Below are positions 36,601 to 48,600 of a stretch of 64,000 bases of DNA, one piece after another. Numbering within the stretch: the first letter of the stretch is position 1; each line of letters opens with the position of its first letter. The notes beneath the pieces are model-generated. The model was not told the DNA's origin, did not search any database, and worked only from the letters and a program-made list of their open reading frames with translations. The position numbers and the translations under genes were made by a program. Source of the stretch: Pseudorasbora parva (lineage: Eukaryota > Chordata > Actinopteri > Cypriniformes > Gobionidae); NCBI RefSeq assembly GCF_024679245.1, contig NC_090187.1:23945995-24009994 (forward strand). The letters run 5' to 3'.

Positions 36601-39600
36601 CCAAACATCTTGATGTGGGTCTGGCTTGTCAGGCTAATGGAACAGTGTTCTGAAGTGAACATCATGGTAACCCACTTGTAATTAATCAAGTGGGTTGATT
36701 CATTGCAAAACTCGCAGCGAGACCCATGCCGCAGTGAACGCACCCTCCTCGAAGAGCACCCTTCGGGATCCGCCAAGCCTTCCAGAGTCGCGGCCAAAGC
36801 TGATTCAAAAGACTGCCGTTCAACAGCTTCTGTGTTTACAAGTAGCACGCAACTCTGCTGTAATTATGTGAAGCCCGACTCTATACAAGATGTTATTGGC
36901 CTGACCAGAGTTTGTTTTTTCCAGCTCAGAAGTCTATTGAGAGTTGCTAGACTACACTCGTGGCAAATTAGATTTGCTGCCACTAGGGCATTCGGGTTAC
37001 TACATCCTTCTAAAGGAATTACTAATTATTTGGAACAGTATTCAAAAGTGAAAATCATGGTAATGACTCAAGTATTACTATATCCATTAGAAGTGATTGC
37101 TATCCAAAAACCAGCCCTAAGCTTTTGCTGGAAAACCACACACCCCAGACTGCAGACAGTGATGGTTTGAAGGTTAAACATGTGTGCCTTCTATTGCCAT
37201 CTTAAGCGCCCGCTGTAATTAAGCCTTTTTCCGACCGATTGGCGCTGCTCCTGTCAGTGCACATCAGGGATTGCAGATGCACAGACAGGCCGATAAAAAC
37301 AAGTCAACTGTGACAGAAAAAAATTATGAGAAAAAGAAAAGACTTTGCAGGAAAATGATGAAGAGACTTATCAGCCAATGAAAACAGAGATGACAGAGAC
37401 GGAACTGAAACAGGGACTTATTTGTCCTCTGTTTTCATTAACCTTGAAGCTCAATGAACCAAACATATGCTTCATTTTTAACGGTATATTAGATCAAAAC
37501 TGCCTTTTGCATATTTAGATACTGCCTACTCAAATAAAGGCTTTAAATTTAGCTGTTTAAAAAGAAATATTAGTGTTTACAGTCGGGCTAATGGCCTCGC
37601 CAAGGTAGAACATTAACACTGAGGAGTTAAATGATAATTCCAGAAAATAATGAATGTATAAGAGAGAGGCATATTTTACACTCATCTTTAAGCTAGCAGC
37701 TCTCTTCAGTGACCAATCCATCTATGTATGGAATAATTAGGTATCTAAATAACACTCGCTGCAGAAAATGCACTGTTAAGAGAGATGGCTGTGGTTTTCA
37801 TTAACGTGTGGTCATATATTATTGTTGGAACCATGCAAGTGCCGCATTCCAAGTGTTTTATCTCTATTATTAGAGCATAATGGATGTATTTGTATAGGTA
37901 AGGATGTAAAGAGCAGTAAATGTTTTAACTAACATCTAGAATTGCATTTGCAGTAAATGTGCATTTAGGAGGCATGATTTGGAGTGTGTACACTACTGTT
38001 CAAAAGAATATCTAGATGTAGGGAAGAAGTTGAATAAGCCCAATTTTTCTCTGCACCCAAGTAGCAGTGCTTCGCCTGTGCTTCCCCATAATATAGTCCC
38101 AAATCAATATCTGCCTAGGAAATTGCCTAGTCTTAATCTGCATCACTTTTTGTACTCGTTGTGAATACGCAGGCCACAAGAAGTAATTAGGTGGGTGTTG
38201 TTGTTTTTTTTTATCACTTTTACTCGAGACATGCTAGCTGGCAACATAAGATTCCATTCATTATGCTAAGCTAAGCTAGTGGCGGCCCTGCCAAACTAAA
38301 ACAATGCATGCACTGAGACAAAAATGCATATGCCCTCATATCTAAATGTAGGAAAGAAGTTGAATAAGCCCTATTTTAAAAAATGGTGGAGTGTTCCTTT
38401 AATAAATATCCTGGCCTTCCAAGCTTTCTAATGGCAGTGAAAGGGCCCCACGGGTTTGAAGCTCAAAAAAGTGCATCCATCCATCATAAAGGTACTCCAC
38501 ACGGCTCTGGGGGATTAATAACACCTAGGGTGGCTTGAGGGTGAGTAAATCATGGGATAATTTTTGTTTTAAAGTGAACTAATCCTTTAAGAGTAAAGGC
38601 AACCCAACCCAACAATCTCAAGTGTAATGTGAAGTTAATAATTATACACTGTTTAATAATAGGGCAGAGAACTGGCACCCCATCTGAGCCTGGTTTCTCC
38701 CAAGGTTTATTTTTCTTCATCATGCCCTGATGGAGTTTTGGTTCCTTGCCACTGTCGCCTTTCGCTTGGCTTGCTCAGTTTGGGACACTAAAATTATGAT
38801 CCAAGTTAATCAACTAAATACACAAATTAAATTTATTAATTAGGTCATATTTAATTCCATAAACTATCCAAATAAAACTAGCCAAATCAAATGTTGTTGC
38901 AATATTGTCCTGTATAAGGCGAGACACTACAGGTGAATAGAGTTTTTTTTTTATTTTTTATTACAAGATATCACTATGAGACTTTTCCAGTTGATTACTG
39001 GCATAAACATAAGAAAAAAAATGTATAACAAATTTTGTATATTTGTAATAATGTTTTAATATGCAAATGAGGCCTTGTATACTTAAATATACGCTCATTT
39101 GCATATATTTCCAAAAGCTAAATCTGGAAATTGGAAAGGACCAGGCTTTAAAGTTTTGCATTGTATAATTGCATACATTTCCCCCAACCTAAAAACAAAA
39201 TATATACAGTATTCACTTAATTTATATCAGCAGTGTGTAACATTTAAAACACTTGTGAAATTAATAAATTAATAAATTATTAATAGCAAAAGCCTTAAGC
39301 TGAAGAGAAATACCTTAACAAACACACCTCATAACAGTCACAAAAACAGCAAAAAACTGTCCCTGTTTGCTGTATGTCCATCTTTAACTATTTGAATCTA
39401 ATTCTGACAGGGTTTCGTCATCTAATCTCTTGTTGTTTACTTTCTTTTTATCATCTCTTGCTACTTTGTCCTTTCTGTGAACGTTTATGAGCTTATTTTG
39501 GCATTGTCTGCATTTTCTCTCAGGCGGAGAATACACAAGGAAGCGGCGGCACGTATGACGTAGTGTGAAATTCACATCGGCCAATCAGATGTGATTTTCG

Positions 39601-42600
39601 GCTGCAAACTTTCGCGGTTGGTTAGTTTAACAAAGGAAATGCCCATATTTGGATTAGATAGTCTCATACACAGTGCTGAGAGCTTTATAATGATACCAGG
39701 CATGACATGTTTCTTTGAATGGAGACGGCACGGGAGCTCGCGTTAGAATAACTTTTGATGATTTCGGGTAGAACTCTAAAGGCGCAAGTTGACAAAAGGT
39801 CCAAGCCGATTGACTGACTTAATATAATTTCTACTTTTAAAAGGCCTATATCTTGCCCTCTAATCCTCAGCTATATATGGCTTTGTTTTGTCAGAACAGA
39901 GCCTTAATTTTGTTTTTCTACATACTGAGAGAACTATCTGTGTGGTCCTGCTCTTCTCTAGCGATTTGAGCTGGAGCTGGACTGTGTTGCAGGACTCCAG
40001 GATACAGCCCCAGAGTGAGGAACCCTTCTAGATCTTGGTACTGCCCCGAGTGGATGTGCTGTCGCTGGGATATAGAATGGAGGGCCTGTGGGAGAAAAAA
40101 AAAAAAGTCAGAATGTAATTTTCATTAATAGGTCAATGATGCAATTCATACATTGCAACCAATGCTACATTTATGCGATCAAAAATTTAGTGAAAACAGG
40201 GTAGCAATTTATTTACAGTCTTGTTCCCCATGTAGATACTATGTACTCATTACAGTAATTGCAATAACTGGGTGACAACTAGGAACCAACGCTGAAAGTT
40301 AATTCATGAAATGTCTTCACTACTAAATATTCCACAGTCAACTGTTAGTGGTATTATAACAAAGTGGAAGTAATTGGGAACAACAGCAACTCAGCCACGA
40401 AGTGGTAGGCCATGTAAAATCAGAGCAGAGTCAGCGCATACTGAGGCACACAGTGCACAGAAGTCACCAACTTTTTGCAGAGTCAATAACTACAGACATT
40501 CCAAACTTCACATGGCCTTCAGATTAGCTCAAGAACAGTGTGTAGAGAGCTTCATACAATGGGTTTCCATGGCCGAGCAGCTGCAACCAAGTCTAACATC
40601 ACCTAGTGATGCAGTGTTGTATAGCTCCATGCTAAACCCCACAGATTAAGAATAGGATGTCATTAAAGTTAATGTGCATGTAAAGGCAGGGGTCCCAAAA
40701 GGCATGGACTGGCACAAAGATGTTAGCAGCAGATCCTTCAAGTCCAGTAGGTTGCAAGGTGAAGCCATCTTGGATCTACCCATCTAATCCACCCAGACCT
40801 TAATATAGTATGTGGCCTTGTTAGGAGATGATCAGTGTTATTTGCTTCACCAGTGACTGGTCATAATGCATTGGCTCATCAGTGTGTATATATAATATTT
40901 TTTTTAAACTGAAAGAAAATGAGAAACAATTATGTTTTGATTGAGTCCCAGTTGGTGTCTTTTAAATGGAAAACGAGGTAGCGGAAAAAAGAATCGGCGG
41001 GTGGTAATTAAGAACATAAATTTTCTGATCTTCAGACAAATGAGCAGAGATAAGGCCACATTCTGATCAGACATTTAATTTCAGGTGTTTAATACAATTC
41101 ATTTTCTTTTCTCTCTCGCCGTTAAACTCTTGATAGTCTATTTGCAACTGACTTGATGGCTTTGTTTCCTCTCGTCCCTCATCAACTGAGTGGATATGAG
41201 AGCAGTTGGTGCCTTTCTGCTATTACCTCTTAACACAGCTTGCAATTACATTACATATGAGTAATATCTAATTGATCGAGTCTTTGGTATCCGAGAGTTT
41301 CCTAGCAAGACGATTCAATATTAACAGTATTCTTTTTATAGTTCTCATATTCGCTCTCTCTATAAAAGGCCAAATCACACTGCACCGACAGTTCCAAGAT
41401 TATAGCACGTCACTTCTCAGACATTCTAAATCCGATTCAAAATGTTAAATCGGTTAAAACAAGCTCCGACAGACGCCAAAGAGACTCCAACAGGGGTAAC
41501 ACACTGATCCGAAAAAACCTGACAAAGTGTCTGTTGCTGTATGTCGGCGCTGTGTGAATTGGCCTTAATCATTTCAACAGTCTGGGAAAGCTCAAGTTTT
41601 TCACTACATCAGTGTTGTTGCAATAACCCCATTAATGTCATTAATATCAGTATTTAATGTACAAAATAATTCCGGAATTTAGTCTGATTCAAGGGGAATC
41701 GGAATACCAGATCCTGACAGGATGAGAGGAGGAGCTGGGGATGGAGAAGGAGAAGGGAAAATGAGCTCTGGAGAATGTGACGTAGCTTATACAGCTCTGG
41801 AGAAAAATTAAGAGACCACTTAACACTGATAAATCCATGTTAAGTGGTCTCTTAATTTTTTCCAGAGCTGTATACTGTGATAGACATTGTATTCCTATAG
41901 ATATGATCAGCTCATGACCATCAGCTATGGTCAGCTGATGCAAGCTTGACTAATGTGACCTGCCAGAACTGAACATTATCATGCCTACATCGGCTATACA
42001 CTACCAAAAGTTGGGAACAGTAAGGTTGCTTTTCTTCTTTTTGTTCTTTTATTCAGTTTATCAAAATTGACTGTACAGCCAATTATAATGCTATGAATGT
42101 TTTGAATGTTGATTTTTTTTTTTTTTTTTTTTTTTTTTATCAAATAACTGCAGCGTTCATGGGCATAAGAGACTTCTTAAAAAAAAAAAAAAAAACAGAT
42201 GACAACAAGCAATAATAACAGAACAAAATTATTTAAAACAAGAGCCGGAGCAAATACTTTACATTGTATCTGCAATTTTATATTGAATCTACCTGTGAAA
42301 TTAGTAACACTTCCGTGGCTTAAGGGGCCTAAAGTGTACCAAGAAAACACCAGTAGCCTGAACAGTGGTAACAAGGCATGGACCATGTTCTCATTCTGTT
42401 TATGCCAAATTCTGAATATCTCAACAGAAATCGAGACTCATCAGACCAGGCATCATTTTTCCAGTCTTCAACTGTCCAATTTTGGCAAATTGAAGCATCT
42501 TTTTCCTATTTGTAGTGGAGCTAAGAATGAGCCTTGAAATCTGGACGCACCCTAGCGGCAGCAAATCTAATCTGTCCGCGAGTGTCGTCTAGCAACTCTC

Positions 42601-45600
42601 AATACCCTTCTGAGCTGTAATCGCCAAACTCTTGCCGGGCCAATCACATCGTGTATAGAGTCGGTGGGCAAGGCCATAATGGCGACGGCCGAGTTGCTTT
42701 TGTGTTTGGTGGTAGCGCTATCCTTTTGCGTGCAGAGGGAGTTTAAAAGACATCTTGATGTGGATCTGGCTTGTCAGGATAGAGATGAGTGGTACCCGGT
42801 GGAGTCTTCTGCTGTTGTAGCCCATCGGCCTCAATGTTGTGGATTCACAAATGCTTTGCTGCGTAACGAGTGGTTATTTCAGTCAAAGTTAGCCTGACAA
42901 GCCAGACCCACATAGAGATGTTTGGTCTGGAAACTCACCATTGACAGGGCTCAATCCGAGGGGCGGGATAAACGGTTGTCTTTCAAACTCCATCTGCATG
43001 CAATAGGATAGTGCTACAACCAACCAGAGCAACGTGAAGCAGAGCTAGTTGAAGCTAGTAAACAAGTGAAGATTAAACATTCGCTGTATCCGGTCGGCAA
43101 AACTCCGAACACATCTTCCCTTTTTAAGAATGACTTCAGTGCCTTTCTTCGTTCTTTTCTCAGAGAAAAGCTTAACTCCAAGTCTTTCAGAGTCGCGGCC
43201 AAAGCTGAATCGAAAGGCCGCTGTACGCCAGCGTCTGTGTTTACTAGTAGCACGCAAGCGCAACTCCGCCGTCATTATGTTAAGCCCCGTCCACCGACTC
43301 TATACACGATGTGATTTGCCTGACCAGAGTTTGGTTTTTACAGCTCAGAAGTGTATTGAGAGTTGCTAGATGACAATCGCGACAGATTAGATTTGCTGCC
43401 GCTAGGATGCGTCTAGATTTCTAGGCTACTGACCTCTAGCATCAACCAGGCATTTTCGCCCACAGGACTCCCGCATACTGGATGTTTTTCCCTTTTCACA
43501 CCATTCTTGTAAACCCTAGGTAAACCCCCAAGAATTCACAAAAAAATGGTTATGCATGAAAATCCCAGTAACTAAGCAGATTGTGAAATACTTAGCCTGT
43601 CTGGCACCAACAACCATGCAGAGCTCAAAATTACTTAAATCACCTTTCTTTCCCATTCTGACATTCAGTTTGGAGTTCAGGAGATTGTATTGACCAGGAA
43701 ATAATAGTTAATAGTTAATAATTAATAGTTTTGGAGGTTAACCTGTTACAAGTAACTAAAGTTCACCTGCGAAAATCCTGTAACCAGAAACGGTTCTGTG
43801 TTGTCGTGCTCCGACTTTAAGAGGCTTGGGAAAGTGAAATGAGGGTCTGTGGGAGGGGTCGTGGTGGGACATGGAGAGGAAACATCATCCTTTTGTTCTT
43901 CTAAATCTGTGATTCGTTTCAGTTCTTCATCAGATGAGTCTTCCTCACTGGGCACCAGGCAATCTTCACATGTCATTTCCTCTTCTGAATCTGAGCAGTG
44001 ACAAATAATGAGAGAGGAGAAACCGTGAGGACAGGAGGAGAGAAAACATTGAGGCAGAGAAGCGAAGTTCCAGCAGGAGGCCGGCAGTGAGGATGCAAAC
44101 ATGCGCCCTTATCTAATGCTCGCAGCGAGCCGCCTGGACATGGTCTAGCAGATCTTGTGTGTTTCTCTTCCCTGCTTCCCGTCTGCTGCCTCCTGCATTA
44201 ATAATGCTTATCCTCCACAGCTTGAAGTTTCCATCACTCTGCTAGTCAGCAAATACCGCAGAAACAACCACTGTGTGAATGAAGGGTGATGTCTGCACTG
44301 GTGTTTTTTCATAATCATTACTCTCTGATGCAGATGTACTGGACCCCAAGGGATGCTGGAAATCAGGTTCTTGTCATTTAGAAATAAAAATTTTATATTT
44401 ATTCAATATTTGATTCGGCTTGGTCAATCATGCATTCGGCTTTCAAATATTTTGTACAAATAAGGTATCTGATTTCCTTTAAAGCTGTGCTAGTTTCATG
44501 TCTCTCTTGTCACTCTACTATCTCTTTATTCTTAGCAACAGAACTCAAGCTTTTAAGACTACTTTAAAACTTCTCACCAGGCTTTCTCATGCTAGCATCA
44601 AAGTTTTTTTTATGAACTTTTTTTATCTAGTTGCTGAATTTTAAATTATGATTTTAAATTATTTATTAAATTATTTAATATACAGTGGTGTCAATTTTTG
44701 CAATGGTTAAATGGTAAAGGCCTTTACATTCTGTCTAAAAAAAACCTGGAAAAATCAATGCAGCATGCAGATTCAAGTGGCTTATTGCTATTAAAAATAT
44801 TTAAATCACTAATCATTACATAGGACAATGTATAATTACACAAGAAAACTAAATAACAAATAGACAGTTATTTTTGTTGTTCAGTTAACATTAATAAAAA
44901 TCTACCAATAGAAGTTATACTAACCTGACATGTTCAGCTGTAGGGAGAGAACTGTAGCTTTGGGTGTCCTCCGTGAGCCCTTTAACCATTTCGAGGGCTG
45001 GGGTGAATTGTGCCCTTCAGTATGAGAGGATTCGACCCCTGGTGTAGAGGACCTGATGGACACATGCATAGTAGGTGTACCCCTATCTGAGACTAAACTA
45101 AACTTTACAGATTCTCTAGGTAACTGCCTTAATGAAGGAACTGCAGACCTTGAGGAAGTAATGGCACTTTCTGGAGACAGCTGAGCTAAATTTGTTTCAG
45201 CATCTGGTGTTGAATGTGCAGATCTAGATTGGATTGGATGGACTGGAGAGGATACAGGTCTAGACCTTGGAGAAGGAGAGTCTGGAGGTTTTGGATTTTG
45301 TTTAGGGATGAGGAGAAAGGCAGGAGAATGACTTTGAGAAGACCTAGCAGATGGTAAACTAGCAGGAGAGGGGCTGACACTAGAAATATGGTCCTCAAAG
45401 TCTGGAAGAGTTCTATTCAATTTGTTTTTTGTTGGTTGAAGCTCTAAGGATTTGCCCTGTTGTGCTTTAGAAAACCTTGTCTGTGGGCTTGGTTTTGGAG
45501 AGTCACTCAGTTCCACTTTCTGGCCTCCTTTTCGTGAATTCGACAGAAATTGTTCTGAGGTAGTTGAAAAGTGCTGTGATCTCTGAAGGCTCATTTGAAG

Positions 45601-48600
45601 TGGAGAATAGCTTTCAGATCTTGGCAATGATGATGTGAATTTTTCAGTCTCTTGTGACGGAAGCCATATTTCATGAGAAGACTTGATATTTATGTCAGAA
45701 TTACTTTCCTGGAACAATCCTTTGGTCATCACGGAGAGGGACGGTGTGGAAGTCAAAACTGAATGTCCAAATTCTCCTCCTCCAGAAAAATCTTCATTTT
45801 CAGCAACCGCAAACCTTTAGGAAGAAAAAAGAGACATAGGCCTAAATAGCATCTTACTGCCTACTAAAGCCTACTGCCACTGTTTACAGCCTTATTTTAA
45901 TTCCAGTTGTGAATGATACAAATGTCTACATGACACTGTATGTGTCAGTTTTGAATTTGAGAAATATATTCTTGCTTAAGGACGACACTCCTACTGTAAA
46001 CTTTTCTGTTGTTTCCTTTCAAGAAAAGTTTTTCACCTTGATCTTTTGTTTCTTACATTTTGCTCGTATTTCCCTGCTTGACTCCAAAGGATCTGTACGT
46101 TTCAGCGTCTCCAACCATCTGGAAAAATTAAAGCATAAAAAAGACAGGAGAAATGGAAAAGAAGGAATGATAAGTGTATGGAAACATCATTGAGGTGTCA
46201 TTCGCTGGCAATCGTCTAGCAATCCATTACAAAGACTGGGATGGTGGGGTTCATAATTACCTCATCTAACTCTACGATGCTTAAACAGGATTCTGCAGGG
46301 CTGTCCACTTTCCCAGCATCCTCAGCAAGACCGCTTGCGAAGAGAGAGTTTAAGTATTTGTGCAACTCCTTCCGCTCTGCTGCAAATCAGAGATGCAGTA
46401 AAACAGATTTATGTTTAATAAAACTAAATCAGCTCAATATTCAGAATGGCCTTATTGCAGTAAATATGTGTATTTATTCATAACACAGATCGCCAGCTAA
46501 GAGCTTTGTGAAGATTCATGAACCAGTATTCGACTGGGGAGTAGGGCAGGAGGTTTTATTCATTAGGATTTGACTGGATAGTGTAAAATAGACATTTCAA
46601 ACCAGAATTCAAATATATCATTAATAATAAAAGATGTAACATTTCTGCATTATACAATGGAAAAATTGCTGCATTCAGTCCATGCCCCCCCCCCCCAATG
46701 CACCAAAAATGTAAATAAAACATTCCTCTTATTTTCTGAATAAATATCCCATCTGTGCAAATATCATATTAATTAAAGAAAAAAAAAATATTTTCATAAT
46801 ATTTCTTCAAAATACACTACCATTTAAAGATTTGAACATGACCTTTGAATTTGACATTCTTAAATATTTTGAAATAAAAAAAAGTTTTAATAATATTTCA
46901 CAGTATTACTTACTGTCAATAAATGGTGTATACTGACATACAAATAAATGCAGCATTGATGACCATAAGAGACGGTATTGTGTTAACAGTAATGAATAAT
47001 ATATGTAGGAACTGTGGATGCACCAGACTGAATCTTCCAGATAATTTGTTCAAACATAATTGTGCTTATACATTTGATATCTTAAACTGCTGATATACGT
47101 TACCTAGCTGTTAAATAGAGTTTGACTATTGTGTGAATATTAATATCCACTGCAGAGTTAATAGTTACAGCCCGTTCAAATGAAAGCTGGATGATTCATT
47201 TGCTGTCTTTCAAAATTCCCTACGAATGAATGAATTAATGAATTTGACCTAAATAGACCTGTTTCCCTTATACAGAGTAAATATATATATATAAATGTAT
47301 AATATATTTTTCTAGTGATGTAAACAGGGCTGTGCAAGAGGGGAAACAATTATAGAAACCAATTACTTAATCATCTTATCAAAATCTTGCCATACATTAT
47401 TAACTGCATATTATGTTGCAGTGAGAAAATTTTCACATTACAGAAGTGAACTGCTTTGGAAATGCTGTTTTATGTCTTTAAATGTAGGATGAGTTAAGAT
47501 AAGCTGTCAGCGGACTGAACAGGTGAACAGTTATTATAACTCAAATCAGACAAATGCTCCGAATAACGCCTTTGCATTTAAAGAAGTTATAAGTGTTTTG
47601 GGGTGTGAGCATCAGGGATGTGGGCTTTAGAAAAGATGCAACAGGCTGGTGCAGATGAAGAGAGACGGCGCTCATCATGAGGCTGCTTGGGAAAAGCTGA
47701 ATGTGGTCAGTTCTTTGACAGCTGTGATCAACTGGCCTCCCAGCAGCACCTAGAAACTTCTCTCAATCAGCTGTCGGAGTGCTCTGTCAGACGATCGCCC
47801 TCCCTCCAGTGTAATAAGAGCAGTGTGATTACCCTTCAGGGACGCGGTGATGGATCCGAGCTGCCAGCTGTGAGAGGAGAGCTGCCCTCCGCACTGACTC
47901 TCACAGCTCAATTCTACAACTTTTTGAAAAGAGTGCAGTTGTATTGGTCTTTGTGAATCACACTTGCCGGCATGTACATGACCAGTCACCCACCACTATT
48001 TGCCCGAACTAGGTACGATACGACATACCAGCGACAAAATACATATATAGTTTTGCATATATAGTTATAATTTTGCACAATTAATCAACATCAAGAAAAA
48101 AATTATATATGCAAAATATGCATTTATACTATATTTGTGTGTGCGTGCGTGCATGCGTGCATGCGTGACGATGAAACAGGTCCCACCTGCCAGTTGTCGG
48201 CTCAATTCATCCGTCTCTTCAGGTGAAGGTGTGGTTGGCTCTGGCTTGGGTTGGACCACAGACCTGGGGTGAAATTCTTCAATTTGTCCTCTGAGAGAGA
48301 GAAAATAATGCTGTTCCCAGTAAATCACACTCAGAAATTTGAGGATAATTAATCAGACTCCCTTTCCTCAATGGTGCAACTATAAATAAACAGCATTTCA
48401 GCACAGCACAGCACTTTAGTAATAGCTTTAACCAACTCTGAAAAAAATGTGGGAAAATATTACCAACCAATAATGTAATAGCCTAACATGTTTCACTTCT
48501 TTTCAATTTTCATGATCACATCGATAAAATTAAGTCCTATCCTATATTATTTTAGGAATATGTAAAACTATGCATTCTGAAAAACAGCTAGTTGGTGTGC

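Larger units (their letters stand above)
31956..39925. other. Intron of about 8 kb, filled mostly by transposons
   Basis: Contents listed separately: a TTAA fold-back (32997-34516), AGCCT-end element copies (35067-35571, 36372-36635, 36777-36990), a GTTCACCC-type remnant (36252-36370) and further fragments near 38.4-38.8 kb. Between them I see AT-rich sequence without supported exons. The minus-strand frame at 39384-39584 lacks splice support. Confidence 0.6.

Noticed and set aside
39384..39584. Minus-strand frame with a basic Cys-containing peptide (PERKCRQCQNKL)
   Set aside because: No acceptor or donor fits and it lies in the intron after a well-supported exon; the zinc-knuckle look is weak.
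43014..43369. Overlapping frames on both strands with counterparts at 35125-35549
   Set aside because: The similarity is due to two copies of the AGCCT-end element; frames on both strands cannot all be selected, and copies B and D lack them.
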